Shown: positions 26,838 to 34,926, numbered from the stretch's first letter. The stretch is 64,000 nucleotides of DNA from Candidatus Bathyarchaeota archaeon (GCA_005888735.1 VBBN01000036.1:55053-119052); one strand, 5' to 3'. Translations and numbers: made by a program. The notes: generated from the sequence alone by a model not told the origin.

Positions 26838-27011
26838 CTATCCGCCGGTTCGCTTCTTCCACAGTTTCGACGTCTCCCCAGCAAGGTCTTCGTGCCGTCT
26901 CTCCCAAGCCATATGCGGCGACATATGGTCGTCGCAGTATGTCTTGCCACAGAACTCGCAGTTCTTGTTCAGCGGGGTTTTCCGGCCGCACTCGGCACAA
27001 GGCTCAACCAA
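26838..27011 (-). CDS. AN1-like zinc-finger small protein
   Basis: 57 residues from a TTG at 27011. Metal ligands are arranged as Cys5-x2-Cys8, Cys18-x2-Cys21, Cys26 with His29/His33/His40 following, as in archaeal AN1-type zinc-finger proteins (core: CEFCGKTYCDDHMSPH). The C-terminal part is charged and basic (KLWKKRTGG). It follows the frameshifted winged-helix gene by 35 bases, on the same strand as orc1/cdc6, so all three may be one transcript. Function in archaea is not known; eukaryotic AN1 domains bind ubiquitin-system or stress factors. Called from the reading frame and cysteine spacing; a longer overlapping frame on the same strand is a shadow. Confidence 0.7.
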   Translation of the reverse strand: MVEPCAECGRKTPLNKNCEFCGKTYCDDHMSPHMAWERRHEDLAGETSKLWKKRTGG

Positions 27012-27045
27012 GGTCCTCTACTCGCCAGTCAAGTCCTGGTGTCGT

Positions 27046-27360
27046 TCACGGTTTAAGGTTGAGCCTTGGCTGCTTTCCTGTCGGGGTTTGTTGTTCCATT
27101 GGAGGATGAGGTCTCGGAGCATTCTGGCATGGGGTTTTTCGGCCTTTGAGTCTGAAGACTCTCACGCGTCCGTAGTCTCTCGTCTATGATTCCGGAGTCT
27201 GCTAAGTCTCTCAGGTGCCTTTCCGTGGCGCTATAGCTCTGTTTTGTTCGTTTTGCTATTTCTGATAGGTGGATTTCTTCGACTCTGCGAGGAGACTGAG
27301 TATTCTGACTCTGCCGCTGCTGGATAGTATCTTGTCTAGCGCCGGGGTTTGTCCGGTCAA
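27046..27360 (-). pseudogene. Winged-helix regulator with two compensating frameshifts
   Basis: Reads TTG ACC GGA from a start that overlaps the orc1/cdc6 stop, giving LDKILSSSGRVRILSLLAE; the frame then shifts (27271-27288) to IHLSEIAKRTKQSYSATERHL and shifts back (27167-27184) to DYGRVRVFRLKGR. Joined, this is an ordinary ArsR/TrmB-like winged-helix domain of about 104 residues with the recognition helix intact. The two shifts cancel, so the flanks are in the same frame. Either the assembly has two indels here or the gene is recently inactivated. Position right after orc1/cdc6 suggests co-expression with the initiator. Confidence 0.65.
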
Positions 27361-28583
27361 GGCATGGTGGCTTTGAAGCCTGATTCAAGCCATTTTCGTA
27401 TAGCTGAGGCAGGAGCTGTGGCTACTCCGAGGAGAGTGGTCTTGCCTCTGTAACCGGCGGTGGAAATCTGGGTCGATAGCACACCCGAAGCGCCGAGGTT
27501 CTGGACGTACTTCCATACCTGTGTATGGGCCCGGGAGGTGATCTTGTGCTCTTCGCAGGCCATTCGGTAGGCGATCTCCACATCTCCCATAGTGGCGTAG
27601 TTTTCATTGCTCCGTTCTAGAACTCTCGCTAGGGCGAGGAGTATGAGTTTCTCGTGGAGGTTGAGGTGTTGCGCATAGTCCGCTCGGAGGATGGGGTAGA
27701 CGCTGTTGGCTGCTCCTCTAACATGGTCCGGTTTTAGTTCCCGTGCTCCTTCAGCGTCAGCATATTTTCCCCCGCGCCATAACAGTTCGATGGCGTACCT
27801 GGCGTCTCCTTGTGATGCGGCCATGTCCGCGATAAAGCTGACAAGGGTCTCCGGAACTGTTCCCTCTTTGAAGCTCAAGTCGACCCTTTCTCGGAGTATC
27901 GTCTCCAGCTGCGGCGCGCTGTAACGGTCTAGACGTATGATGTTTCGTTGAAGCGTGCTCTGCGTGCTCCTGTCTAGTCCTTCTAGAAGCTTGAGTTCTC
28001 TCACCACAACTATGAGTGAGAGCCTCGTCGGTCGGCCTGGGCGTTCCTCCTGTATACGGGTGAGATTGTAGAGGCTTCCGCCTTCCGCCTTGATCAGCAT
28101 GTCAGCCTCGTCTAGGGCTAGGATGACGTGTAGGTTCTTGTCTTCCAGCTGGTCCAAGAGTATCTGTAAAAGTTCTTCACTTGAGAAGCCTCGCTGGGGA
28201 AAGGTTGTGGTGAAGTTTTGGAGGACTCGCTTCAGTATCATGAAGAGGCTCCCCCGATACTCGCGGCAGTTGATGTGAATGTAGCGCAGGTTCAGCTTCA
28301 ACGGCTTAGCGGTTCGAATCATGTCTGTTCCGAACCGCTGGATCAGCACTGTCTTACCAGTTCCAATGTCGCCAGTTATGAGGACCTTGGGGCTAGTTGT
28401 TCCAGGCTTGTCGACAACAGACCTGAAGAGCTCCGCGAGGAACCGGAGTTGCGTCTCTCGACCCGGCAGCCTAGTCGGCAGGTACTCTAGGCTTAGGGGC
28501 TGTTCGTCTTCGAATATGCTGGGTTTGGAAAGGGTGTCGCGTATTATCTCGGCAGGGGGCGCGAGGGCTGGTTTTTCAATCAT
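27357..28583 (-). CDS. orc1: Orc1/Cdc6 replication initiator
   Basis: AAA+ origin-binding protein that opens the origin and loads MCM. About 408 residues from ATG at 28583; the frame extends nine codons further to a TTG, but the predicted transcription start (about 28603) would exclude it. Walker A TGDIGTGKT, Walker B LALDEADML, sensor and the C-terminal winged-helix domain are in order. Archaea often keep an origin next to this gene; the upstream spacer here holds the duplicated non-coding element A. Followed without gap by the winged-helix gene. Confidence 0.92.
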   Translation of the reverse strand: MIEKPALAPPAEIIRDTLSKPSIFEDEQPLSLEYLPTRLPGRETQLRFLAELFRSVVDKPGTTSPKVLITGDIGTGKTVLIQRFGTDMIRTAKPLKLNLRYIHINCREYRGSLFMILKRVLQNFTTTFPQRGFSSEELLQILLDQLEDKNLHVILALDEADMLIKAEGGSLYNLTRIQEERPGRPTRLSLIVVVRELKLLEGLDRSTQSTLQRNIIRLDRYSAPQLETILRERVDLSFKEGTVPETLVSFIADMAASQGDARYAIELLWRGGKYADAEGARELKPDHVRGAANSVYPILRADYAQHLNLHEKLILLALARVLERSNENYATMGDVEIAYRMACEEHKITSRAHTQVWKYVQNLGASGVLSTQISTAGYRGKTTLLGVATAPASAIRKWLESGFKATMP

Positions 28584-28624
28584 GGAATACTTCCACTCGT
28601 AAGTTCTCAAGGTGTCTGGTTGAA

Positions 28625-28632
28625 CGTATAAG
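28625..28632 (-). promoter_or_regulatory. TATA box for orc1/cdc6
   Basis: Minus strand CTTATACG, with start expected near 28603, about 20 bases before the ATG at 28583. Confidence 0.45.
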
Positions 28633-28680
28633 ATGAGCAGAGAGCACTAAAAGTAATCCGGTAAGCCACCTGGAAAAGCC

Positions 28681-29036
28681 CAAAACAAGCCCCGTTTGCC
28701 AATCCAAGCCCACGATTTCTGGACACAGCTATTTCACGCATAACCTTATGGGGAAACTACAAGGGTCAAAAAACACCAGACAAGCACAAAATCAGCTAAT
28801 CATCAAGGAATAAGCCCAGAATTATGCCCAGACAGCGGGCCCTCCTAGAAAAAATTCGTAATCTTATGGCCTCCTCGAGACACAGACTTCCTCTCTCTCC
28901 CGAGAGCAGGAAACAGCGAATAATTGAGACAAATCTAAAACACTCTTTTGAGGGCCCGGGGGTGCCTAATCTCCCGCGCGTGAGCCCGAACAAAACTTGG
29001 GCTGAATCCGAACAAGACCTGCGAACGGACTCAGCC
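28681..29036 (-). ncRNA. Duplicated non-coding element, copy A
   Basis: No coding potential. Head (29036-28931) and tail (28887-28682) match the plus-strand element B at 39938-40540 (head 39938-40044, tail 40334-40540) over nearly their full length; the tails are 206 and 207 bases and colinear. Hairpins present in both: AGCCC/GGGCT in the head with differing loops; GCCC-GCTGTCT-GGGC in the tail (GTCC-GCTGTCT-GGGC in B, a G-U exchange with conserved loop); ATA/TAT here against ATG/CAT in B, a two-sided change. The middle is about 43 bases here and about 290 in B. Between a winged-helix gene and orc1/cdc6, same strand as both. RNA gene or duplicated origin-type element; I favour RNA. Confidence 0.5.
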
Positions 29037-29089
29037 TACTGAGTTTTTGGTCGTCCGCGAACCAACAAAGCGAGTTGTGGCCTTGGAGA

Positions 29090-29539
29090 CTATCCGAAGT
29101 ATTTCCGGACCATCTTCACGCCCACGTCCGTCGCAGACCAGCGCTCCCCGTTAAACTTCACAGCGCTTAAACGCTCCAAGTTGGCCAAGTGCTCTCCAAG
29201 CTTGTCCGGCGGAAAACCCTTCTCCCGGTGCCCTGGGTAAATCTCACCAAGAGCCTTCGAAATCTCCCGAGCAGTCCTAGGCGTCTCACAGACGCGGACA
29301 ATCTGAATATTCACCTCGGTCGTCGTCAATATACGGAAAATATCCTCCTCGGACAGCCGCTGCCGGCCCGGAAAATTAACCGAGCCCGCCGGAGTGGGCC
29401 CCGCTTTGGGTCCACGCGAGCGCTTGTGAATCGTCCAGTAACCCATCCCTCCCCAACTAGCGATGAGCAACGAGAGCAAGAACCAGACATTGGTGAACAA
29501 CGACACTACGACCTCGATCTGAAGCTCCGCCCCGTTCAA
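29090..29539 (-). CDS. Membrane-anchored winged-helix protein
   Basis: 149 residues. One hydrophobic helix near the N-terminus (about 10-36), a Pro/Gly linker, then a winged-helix-like domain (about 60-148) with the phrases TAREISKALGEIY and WSATDVGVKMVRKY. It begins one base after the KaiC-like ATPase gene ends, so the two are coupled; such wHTH plus KaiC pairs are common in archaeal signalling operons. A membrane-bound sensor/regulator role is inferred. Confidence 0.65.
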   Translation of the reverse strand: MNGAELQIEVVVSLFTNVWFLLSLLIASWGGMGYWTIHKRSRGPKAGPTPAGSVNFPGRQRLSEEDIFRILTTTEVNIQIVRVCETPRTAREISKALGEIYPGHREKGFPPDKLGEHLANLERLSAVKFNGERWSATDVGVKMVRKYFG

Positions 29540-29540
29540 T

Positions 29541-30251
29541 TCATCTCACCCTGTGCAACGCAGCCATCTCAATGCCACCTGAGCCCACCCGGTAGGCATA
29601 CACTTTCGAGTCGGTCATGGTCCCCGGCATCTTCAACACACGCATCTTACGCGCAAACTCCTCGCTTCCAAAAGCCTCAGAGGATAAGTCGATCACACCA
29701 TCACTCAAATGCTTCACAGTATTCTCCACATGGTCAGAGTGAATCCCCTTAGACGCCAGCATAACATACAACCCCCCAGTCGACCGGACATGAGCCTGAA
29801 GAGTCTTCAGCAACTGCTCAACAGCAGGAAACGAGGCTGAACGAATCATATCACTCAAACTATCCACGACCAGAGTGCATGCCCCCAGAGGCGCAACGAC
29901 CCGCGGAAACTCCTTCACCAACAAGTTCGCTGGGCCAATGTCCCAAGACACCTCCCCTGCAGTCCGCTCCTTCTTCATACCGAAACTGTCAATGAACCAC
30001 ATCTTTCTACGCTGGAAGAAAGCGTCAAGCCCCCATCCGAACCCTTCCATCTCCCCCACAATGTCCTCCCAGGAGCGACCGGTCGTAAAATAGACTCCTG
30101 GTCTACCGTCACGCAGTCCCTGGTAGAGGATCTGCTGAGCGCAGGTCGTCATCCCCGTATCAGCCTCGCCTATGAACAGTATGATGCTTCCCGCTGGAAG
30201 CCCACCTAGTGACTCGTCAAACGCGGGTATGCCGCTTGTTAGATTCGCCAT
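29541..30251 (-). CDS. KaiC-like RecA-fold protein with degenerate Walker A
   Basis: 236 residues of the KaiC/RadA-like superfamily. The P-loop reads GEADTGMTT (28-36), with Met34 replacing the essential lysine; Walker B is kept (TLVVDSLSDM). It probably binds nucleotide poorly or not at all and may act as a partner of the preceding intact KaiC-like ATPase. Starts at 30251, four bases from the end of the shifted KaiC tail frame, and is followed one base later by the winged-helix membrane gene. Confidence 0.78.
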   Translation of the reverse strand: MANLTSGIPAFDESLGGLPAGSIILFIGEADTGMTTCAQQILYQGLRDGRPGVYFTTGRSWEDIVGEMEGFGWGLDAFFQRRKMWFIDSFGMKKERTAGEVSWDIGPANLLVKEFPRVVAPLGACTLVVDSLSDMIRSASFPAVEQLLKTLQAHVRSTGGLYVMLASKGIHSDHVENTVKHLSDGVIDLSSEAFGSEEFARKMRVLKMPGTMTDSKVYAYRVGSGGIEMAALHRVR

Positions 30252-30254
30252 TAA

Positions 30255-30475
30255 CTATACCTTCTCACTTCGACGATTCTCAACCGACTCTTGGTCCAGC
30301 GCTTGCTCCAAGCTTGAATGCTCGGATGTTCTGTCCGCCGTTTGAACTCCTTGTTCCACTGTCTGCCCATCCTGGGATACTGAAATGCTCCTCGTCACGA
30401 TTTCTTCGAAACCCGAGTCAGTTGACCCGGCGCTTTCTCCCCAAGGAATGGAGGCGCCCTCGTCCCCTGCTCAAG
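30255..30475 (-). pseudogene. Shifted-frame tail of the KaiC-like ATPase gene
   Basis: After the conserved KaiC core the annotated frame of the ATPase gene closes at 30418, but the +1 frame stays open from about 30475 to a TAG at 30255, three bases before the next ATG. It encodes a Ser/Glu/Gln-rich tail (SISVSQDGQTVEQ, then SLEQALDQE). The tight spacing to the next gene suggests the real protein ends here and that one base has been gained or lost near the GGGG run at about 30470. Confidence 0.45.
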
Positions 30476-31218
30476 CTCCGAACTCCGATCGGACCCTTGA
30501 TTTCTAGACCCTCTCGTCCAATCGTGAACGCGAAATCGTTGAGGCTGTGGCTTGTCCCTCGCATCTTTCGCACGAACATCTTTCTCAAAGGGGAACTCTG
30601 CTTGACCAGAGACAGGACCATCACCCCTGTGGCGAGAAACTCCTCGATCCCATAGCGGCTTATCAGACCGGATCCCTCCACGATCTCAGTAGTCATCAGA
30701 GTCGTCGAGCCTACATCTTTCAGCAGAAGGCCGACTTCCAGAAAGATTTCTCGAAGAGTGTTCAGGTCGGTGACCCTGAAGCCGAAGCCTGGAAGCGAGT
30801 CCACGACCAGCCTCTTTGCTCCCAGCTGCTCGACAAGCACCTTGACCTCTGCCAACTTCGACCGAAGGTTGTAGAGAATAGCCTGGAGGCTTTCTTGTTC
30901 AGCAATCTCCGATTCTACGCGCTGGTAGACAGCGTCTACGATGCCAATTTTCTTGTCTTCTTCTAGCTTCTTGAAGTCCCAGCCGAAGCGCAACATGTTC
31001 GCTTTGAACTCAGAGGGTGGCTCCTCGGTGCTCACGTACACGCCTGGTTCCCCATACCTGGTTGCGCCTTTGTACAGGTATTGGCCGCAGCAGATGGTCT
31101 TGCCGCAGCCTGCGCCTCCTGAAAGTAGTACTCTCGCACCCTTTGGAAAGCCGCCTTCGAGTACATGGTCCAGACCCGGTATCCCGGTGTGGACCCTTTC
31201 GATAGCAGCAGTTTCCAT
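30418..31218 (-). CDS. KaiC/GvpD-like ATPase
   Basis: 266 residues. P-loop GGAGCGKT (34-41), STEEPPSEF after strand two, Walker B region RLVVDSLPGF and the end ISRYGIEEFLATGVMVLSL are typical of single-domain archaeal KaiC-like ATPases that act in signalling. First gene of the operon with the degenerate KaiC and the winged-helix membrane protein. Its last 20 residues in this frame are basic and unlike the family; the alternative frame to 30255 may be the true end. Confidence 0.83.
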   Translation of the reverse strand: METAAIERVHTGIPGLDHVLEGGFPKGARVLLSGGAGCGKTICCGQYLYKGATRYGEPGVYVSTEEPPSEFKANMLRFGWDFKKLEEDKKIGIVDAVYQRVESEIAEQESLQAILYNLRSKLAEVKVLVEQLGAKRLVVDSLPGFGFRVTDLNTLREIFLEVGLLLKDVGSTTLMTTEIVEGSGLISRYGIEEFLATGVMVLSLVKQSSPLRKMFVRKMRGTSHSLNDFAFTIGREGLEIKGPIGVRSLSRGRGRLHSLGRKRRVN

Positions 31219-31365
31219 AATGGACCGAACGAAGGGCTCCCCGAAGCTTCGATAACTCTAGAGTAACCTATGATCACAGTCTCGAGTTACGATTTTTCGC
31301 CTTCATGAATCTGGCAACCTTTTTAGGGGGAGGCCCGTCGCCTTCCAAAAGTCTGGGAAGAATGA

Positions 31366-31833
31366 ATGCCTGAGTTCGGATATTCAGTCACAGGCTTAGA
31401 CCCAGACCGCACTGTGAAGTGTTCTGGCCGGGAACTCCGGATATCCCCCAAAGCATCAGTAGAACTTTGCAGAACAATAAGGGGCATGAAGCTTCCCGAT
31501 GCAAAAAAACTCCTAGAGCGGGTTATTGAAAAGAAACAGGCGATTAGCTATAGGCGATTCAAGAAAGAGGTTCCACACCGCCGACAGCTCCCGGAGCCAT
31601 TCTTCGCGGGACGTTTTCCCCAGAAAGCAGCTGGAAAACTGCTTCATCTCCTGGAAGAACTGGAGGCTAATGCAGAATATCGGAACTTGAACGTTGAAAG
31701 TCTCCGGATAATCCACGCCGCAACCCAACGCGGGCCCGGCGTTCCGAGGAGGAGTCCTAGGGCCTTCGGCCGGTCCGACCTTCTGAAGGCAACCCTTACT
31801 CACATTGAGTTGGTTGGATATGAGGGAGAGTAG
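31366..31833 (+). CDS. rpl22: Ribosomal protein uL22
   Basis: 155 residues, large-subunit protein lining the exit tunnel. Conserved GRELRISPKASVELCRTIRG opening and the tunnel-facing loop are present. It is the first ribosomal gene here; the usual archaeal upstream neighbours (uL3, uL4, uL23, uL2, uS19) are absent, and the KaiC operon lies immediately behind, so the cluster is split. ATG at 31366; a T-rich TATA-like stretch sits at about 31318. Confidence 0.95.
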   Translation: MPEFGYSVTGLDPDRTVKCSGRELRISPKASVELCRTIRGMKLPDAKKLLERVIEKKQAISYRRFKKEVPHRRQLPEPFFAGRFPQKAAGKLLHLLEELEANAEYRNLNVESLRIIHAATQRGPGVPRRSPRAFGRSDLLKATLTHIELVGYEGE

Positions 31834-31835
31834 TA

Positions 31836-32561
31836 TTGTCCGTCACCAAGTACTTCATCAAGGATGTCTCGCGTCGCCTCGAAATTGACGAGCACCTAGC
31901 TCTCGAATTGAAACGAGCGGGGTACAGTAAAGTCGAAGTGACAAAGAGCCCAGTCGGAACGCGAGTAGTCATCTACGCTGCAAAACCGGGAATGGTGATC
32001 GGACGGCGGGGCCAGAGCATCCGAGACTTGACGAAACTTCTAGAGGAAAAATTCGGCATAGAGAATCCTCAACTGTCAGTCGCAGCAATAGAGATTCCTG
32101 ACCAAGATCCCAAAGTTGTGGCCTCACAAGTCGCCATGGCCCTTCAGCGAGGAGTCCACTTTCGTAGATCAGCTTACTGGGCAATTCAAAGAGTCATGGA
32201 GTCAGGGGCTCTCGGGGTAGAAATCACAATAAGGGGAAAGCTCACTACGGAAAGAGCTAGGTATGAAAAATTCAGAGCAGGATACCTGCCTAGAGTAGGA
32301 GACCCGGTTCTAAAGAGCCTGAGGACTGCCGTGGCCGACGTTCAGCTAAAACAAGGACTTTTCGGAATAAACGTGCGGATCCTGCCTCCGAACATTAGCT
32401 TCATCGATAAACCACTCATGAAGCCCCAGAGGATCCCGACAGAGGCTAGTACCGAAGTCGGGCCTCCCGCTGTGGCTCCGATTCAATCCGAAGTTCCAGC
32501 CGTGTCTGAGGCTCAACCTGAGAAGGAGAGTGTCAAAGTTCCCAGTTCTGAGAAGGCGTGA
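31836..32561 (+). CDS. rps3: Ribosomal protein uS3
   Basis: 241 residues. KH domain with the GMVIGRRGQSIRDLT loop and the C-terminal domain ending near residue 200, followed by a Pro/Val/Ser-rich tail of about 35 residues. TTG start at 31836, three bases after uL22. The tail overlaps the next gene by 32 bases. Confidence 0.95.
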   Translation: MSVTKYFIKDVSRRLEIDEHLALELKRAGYSKVEVTKSPVGTRVVIYAAKPGMVIGRRGQSIRDLTKLLEEKFGIENPQLSVAAIEIPDQDPKVVASQVAMALQRGVHFRRSAYWAIQRVMESGALGVEITIRGKLTTERARYEKFRAGYLPRVGDPVLKSLRTAVADVQLKQGLFGINVRILPPNISFIDKPLMKPQRIPTEASTEVGPPAVAPIQSEVPAVSEAQPEKESVKVPSSEKA

Positions 32562-32748
32562 GATCAAACAACTCCTCCCCGAAGAGCGGAGGAAGAAGAT
32601 TGTCGAGCTCCGAGCGGAGCTGACAACAGTGAGAACGGCCGTAAAGTCTGGTGGCACTGTGGAGAACCCTGCGAGAATACGCGAACTAAGGAGAACGATC
32701 GCGAAACTTCTTACAGTGAAGAACACGATCCCCAACACAGGAGAGTGA
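32530..32748 (+). CDS. rpl29: Ribosomal protein uL29
   Basis: 72 residues, helical hairpin protein near the exit tunnel, where SRP and nascent-chain factors dock. IKQLLPEERRKKIVELRAEL is the usual opening. The GTG start lies 32 bases inside uS3, a long overlap for this operon; an internal start is not available without losing the first helix. Confidence 0.9.
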   Translation: MSKFPVLRRREIKQLLPEERRKKIVELRAELTTVRTAVKSGGTVENPARIRELRRTIAKLLTVKNTIPNTGE

Positions 32749-33038
32749 AACAGACGCCGCTAACCGAGACGAACCTAGTTGCCCACGAGCTGACAGGGCT
32801 CCGCGTCAGAATCACAAGGTCTTCAGACCCGACCCTGAGCGAACTAGAAGGCCAGGTCAGCTTCGAGACCAAGAATACTCTATCGATTCTTTCGGGTTCG
32901 AGATTATCTATTGTTCCGAAGGCTTCTTCCGAGTTTGCTTTTGCTCTGCCGGGAGGTTCCGAGGTCATCATTGAAGGGAAGCTTCTCCAAGTCAGGCCGG
33001 AAGACCGAGTGAAGCGGGGTATCGGAAATTGGCAGTGA
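32745..33038 (+). CDS. rnp1: RNase P protein component 1 (Rpp29/Pop4 family)
   Basis: 97 residues. Sm-like beta-barrel protein of archaeal RNase P, which trims the 5' end of precursor tRNAs. NLVAHELTGLRVRI and EGQVSFETKNTLSIL match the family, and the position between uL29 and uS17 is its usual place in archaea. Overlaps both neighbours by a few bases. Confidence 0.9.
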   Translation: MKQTPLTETNLVAHELTGLRVRITRSSDPTLSELEGQVSFETKNTLSILSGSRLSIVPKASSEFAFALPGGSEVIIEGKLLQVRPEDRVKRGIGNWQ

Positions 33039-33364
33039 AGAACATAGGAATCGACGTGAAGCCTCCAAGAGCCGGTTGCAACGACCCACTCTGTCCGTTC
33101 CACGGACATATTTCAGTGAGAGGTCGAGTGTTCGAGGGAGTCGTCGCAAGTTCCCGGACTCCGAAAACTGTGTCAGTGCGACGTGCATACCTCCATTTCC
33201 ATCGGAAGTATGGCAGGTACGAGAGAAGAACCAGCAAGGTTCTTGCACACAATCCTCCGTGCATTTTGGCATCTGTTGGAGAAACCGTGACCGTTGCCGA
33301 GTGTCGACCATTGAGCAAGGAAGTGTCCTTCGTAGTGGTCGAGAAAACGGGAGCGTCCGCCTAA
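33029..33364 (+). CDS. rps17: Ribosomal protein uS17
   Basis: 111 residues. Archaeal form with C-x4-C near residues 17-22 (CNDPLCPFHG) and the OB-fold core (RGRVFEGVVAS, RAYLHFHRKYGRYERR). TTG start at 33029 overlaps rnp1. Confidence 0.95.
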   Translation: MAVKNIGIDVKPPRAGCNDPLCPFHGHISVRGRVFEGVVASSRTPKTVSVRRAYLHFHRKYGRYERRTSKVLAHNPPCILASVGETVTVAECRPLSKEVSFVVVEKTGASA

Positions 33365-33367
33365 CAA

Positions 33368-33805
33368 TTGCCCGCGCCAAAGACCCGAGCTGTCAGCGCT
33401 CGCGGGATGGTGGAATATCGCCCGAGGGTTTCTAGAGGGATCCCGGTCGGGTCTCGCCTGGCTTGTGCGGATAACACCGGAGCCAAAGAGCTGAAAGTCA
33501 TCCAAGTTCAAGGATACCATGGACGCTTGCGAAGGGTTCCCTCCGCGGCTGTCGGAGACATGATAATGGTTTCGGTAATGAAGGGGGCCCCAGACCTCCG
33601 AAAACAGGTCTTTCCGGCTGTCTTGGTAAGGCAGGTCAGAGCATTTCGGCGGCCCGACGGAACCCGGCTGTCATTTGAGGACAACGCGGCCGTGATAATG
33701 ACACCTGAGGGAGAGTTGAAAGGTACCGAGGTAAGGGGTCCAGTGGCAAGGGAAGCTGCGGAGAGGTGGCCTCGGGTGGCGAATTTGGCGAGCACGGTGA
33801 TTTGA
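33368..33805 (+). CDS. rpl14: Ribosomal protein uL14
   Basis: 145 residues. Core [20 protein letters not shown] and [11 protein letters not shown] are diagnostic. TTG start three bases after uS17 gives the full archaeal length; an internal ATG thirteen codons on is less likely. Confidence 0.94.
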   Translation: MPAPKTRAVSARGMVEYRPRVSRGIPVGSRLACADNTGAKELKVIQVQGYHGRLRRVPSAAVGDMIMVSVMKGAPDLRKQVFPAVLVRQVRAFRRPDGTRLSFEDNAAVIMTPEGELKGTEVRGPVAREAAERWPRVANLASTVI

Positions 33806-33808
33806 CTC

Positions 33809-34177
33809 GTGTTGTCGTCGAAACCGGGGAAGCAACGAAAGCGTCAGGTCTTCGCTTCAGCTCATGTTAAGAGAAAAATGCTAGTGTCGCCTGTCTCTGA
33901 TGACCTTTATCAGAAGCATCGAGTCAGAAAGCTGTCGGTCAGAACTGGCGACAGCGTTCGGATTGTCAGAGGTGACTTTGCGGGTCTTGAAGGGAAGGTT
34001 GAGACTATCGATTACTCCTCTGGGAAGTTGTATGTCGAGGGAATGACACGCGAAAAGGCTGCTGGAGTTGCGTCAAAACTGCCTGTTCATGTGAGCAAGG
34101 TCTTGTTGACGAACCTCAACCTTTCGGACAAGTGGCGTAGCGGGTTGCTCAGCGAAAAGGGGAGGAAGGGAGACTAG
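33809..34177 (+). CDS. rpl24: Ribosomal protein uL24
   Basis: 122 residues, KOW-type protein (VRTGDSVRIVRGDFAGLEGKV). GTG start at 33809, three bases after uL14. Confidence 0.94.
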   Translation: MLSSKPGKQRKRQVFASAHVKRKMLVSPVSDDLYQKHRVRKLSVRTGDSVRIVRGDFAGLEGKVETIDYSSGKLYVEGMTREKAAGVASKLPVHVSKVLLTNLNLSDKWRSGLLSEKGRKGD

Positions 34178-34179
34178 CC

Positions 34180-34926
34180 ATGGCTCGAAAATCCGGCCCG
34201 CGACAGCTAAAACGGGAGTCGGCGCCGCGGTCTTGGAGGCTACACCGGAAAGAACTCACATGGGCGCCTAGCCCCCGTCCAGGGGGTCATCCCAGACAAG
34301 TGAGCGTTCCGCTCGTGATTCTTCTACGGGAGTTGCTTGGACACGCGAGGACGTCGAGAGAAGCTGAGAGGATCGTGGAACGGTCCATGGTCAAGGTTGA
34401 CGGGAAAATCCGAAGGGACCACAGATTCTCCGTCGGACTAATGGACGTGGTCAATATTTCCGGTGTTGGCAAAGCATACCGAATGCTGCCAAGGCCTCGA
34501 CGGGGCTTATCCCCGATTCAGATTGAGGAGAGAGAGTCCGCATACAAGATTTGCAGGATAACCGGAAGGGAAACGCTTTCCAGCGGCCGCGTACAGCTTG
34601 CACTCCACGATGGACGAACGCTGATTATTCCCGGGAAGGAGCAGTCGCAGAGACCTGAGGAAGGTTATCGACTGGGCGGGGCAGTTCAAATCTCACTGCC
34701 GAGCCAGAAAATCATGAAGTACATTCCGTTCAACGTGGGGAGCCTCGGTCTGGTCACCAATGGAAGAAACGAGGGAAGGCATGGCAGAATCACCACCATT
34801 TCTCCGGGAACTAGTGCTCGCCGCAGAATCGCAAGGATCGAGACTCAAGACCAAATCTTTGAGACCCCCGCGGAGTATGTCCTCCCGGTAGGGACAGAGG
34901 CTGCTCTTGTATCGTTGGAGAAATGA
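34180..34926 (+). CDS. rps4e: Ribosomal protein eS4
   Basis: 248 residues, archaeal/eukaryotic protein with S4-like (SREAERIVERSMVKVDGK), central and KOW (LGLVTNGRNEGRHGRIT) domains. ATG at 34180, two bases after uL24. Confidence 0.95.
   Translation: MARKSGPRQLKRESAPRSWRLHRKELTWAPSPRPGGHPRQVSVPLVILLRELLGHARTSREAERIVERSMVKVDGKIRRDHRFSVGLMDVVNISGVGKAYRMLPRPRRGLSPIQIEERESAYKICRITGRETLSSGRVQLALHDGRTLIIPGKEQSQRPEEGYRLGGAVQISLPSQKIMKYIPFNVGSLGLVTNGRNEGRHGRITTISPGTSARRRIARIETQDQIFETPAEYVLPVGTEAALVSLEK

Noticed and set aside
26710..27000. 96-residue minus-strand frame
   Set aside because: Overlaps the AN1-like gene in another frame; the zinc-finger frame has proper Cys/His spacing, this one has no domain.
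28770..28800. C/D box-like TGATGA and CTGA in element A
   Set aside because: Copy B has TGACGA and CCGA, so the boxes are not conserved; the same changes fit helix pairing instead.
28681..29036. RNase P RNA or SRP RNA as identity for elements A and B
   Set aside because: The universally conserved core motifs of either RNA are missing, and there are two copies.
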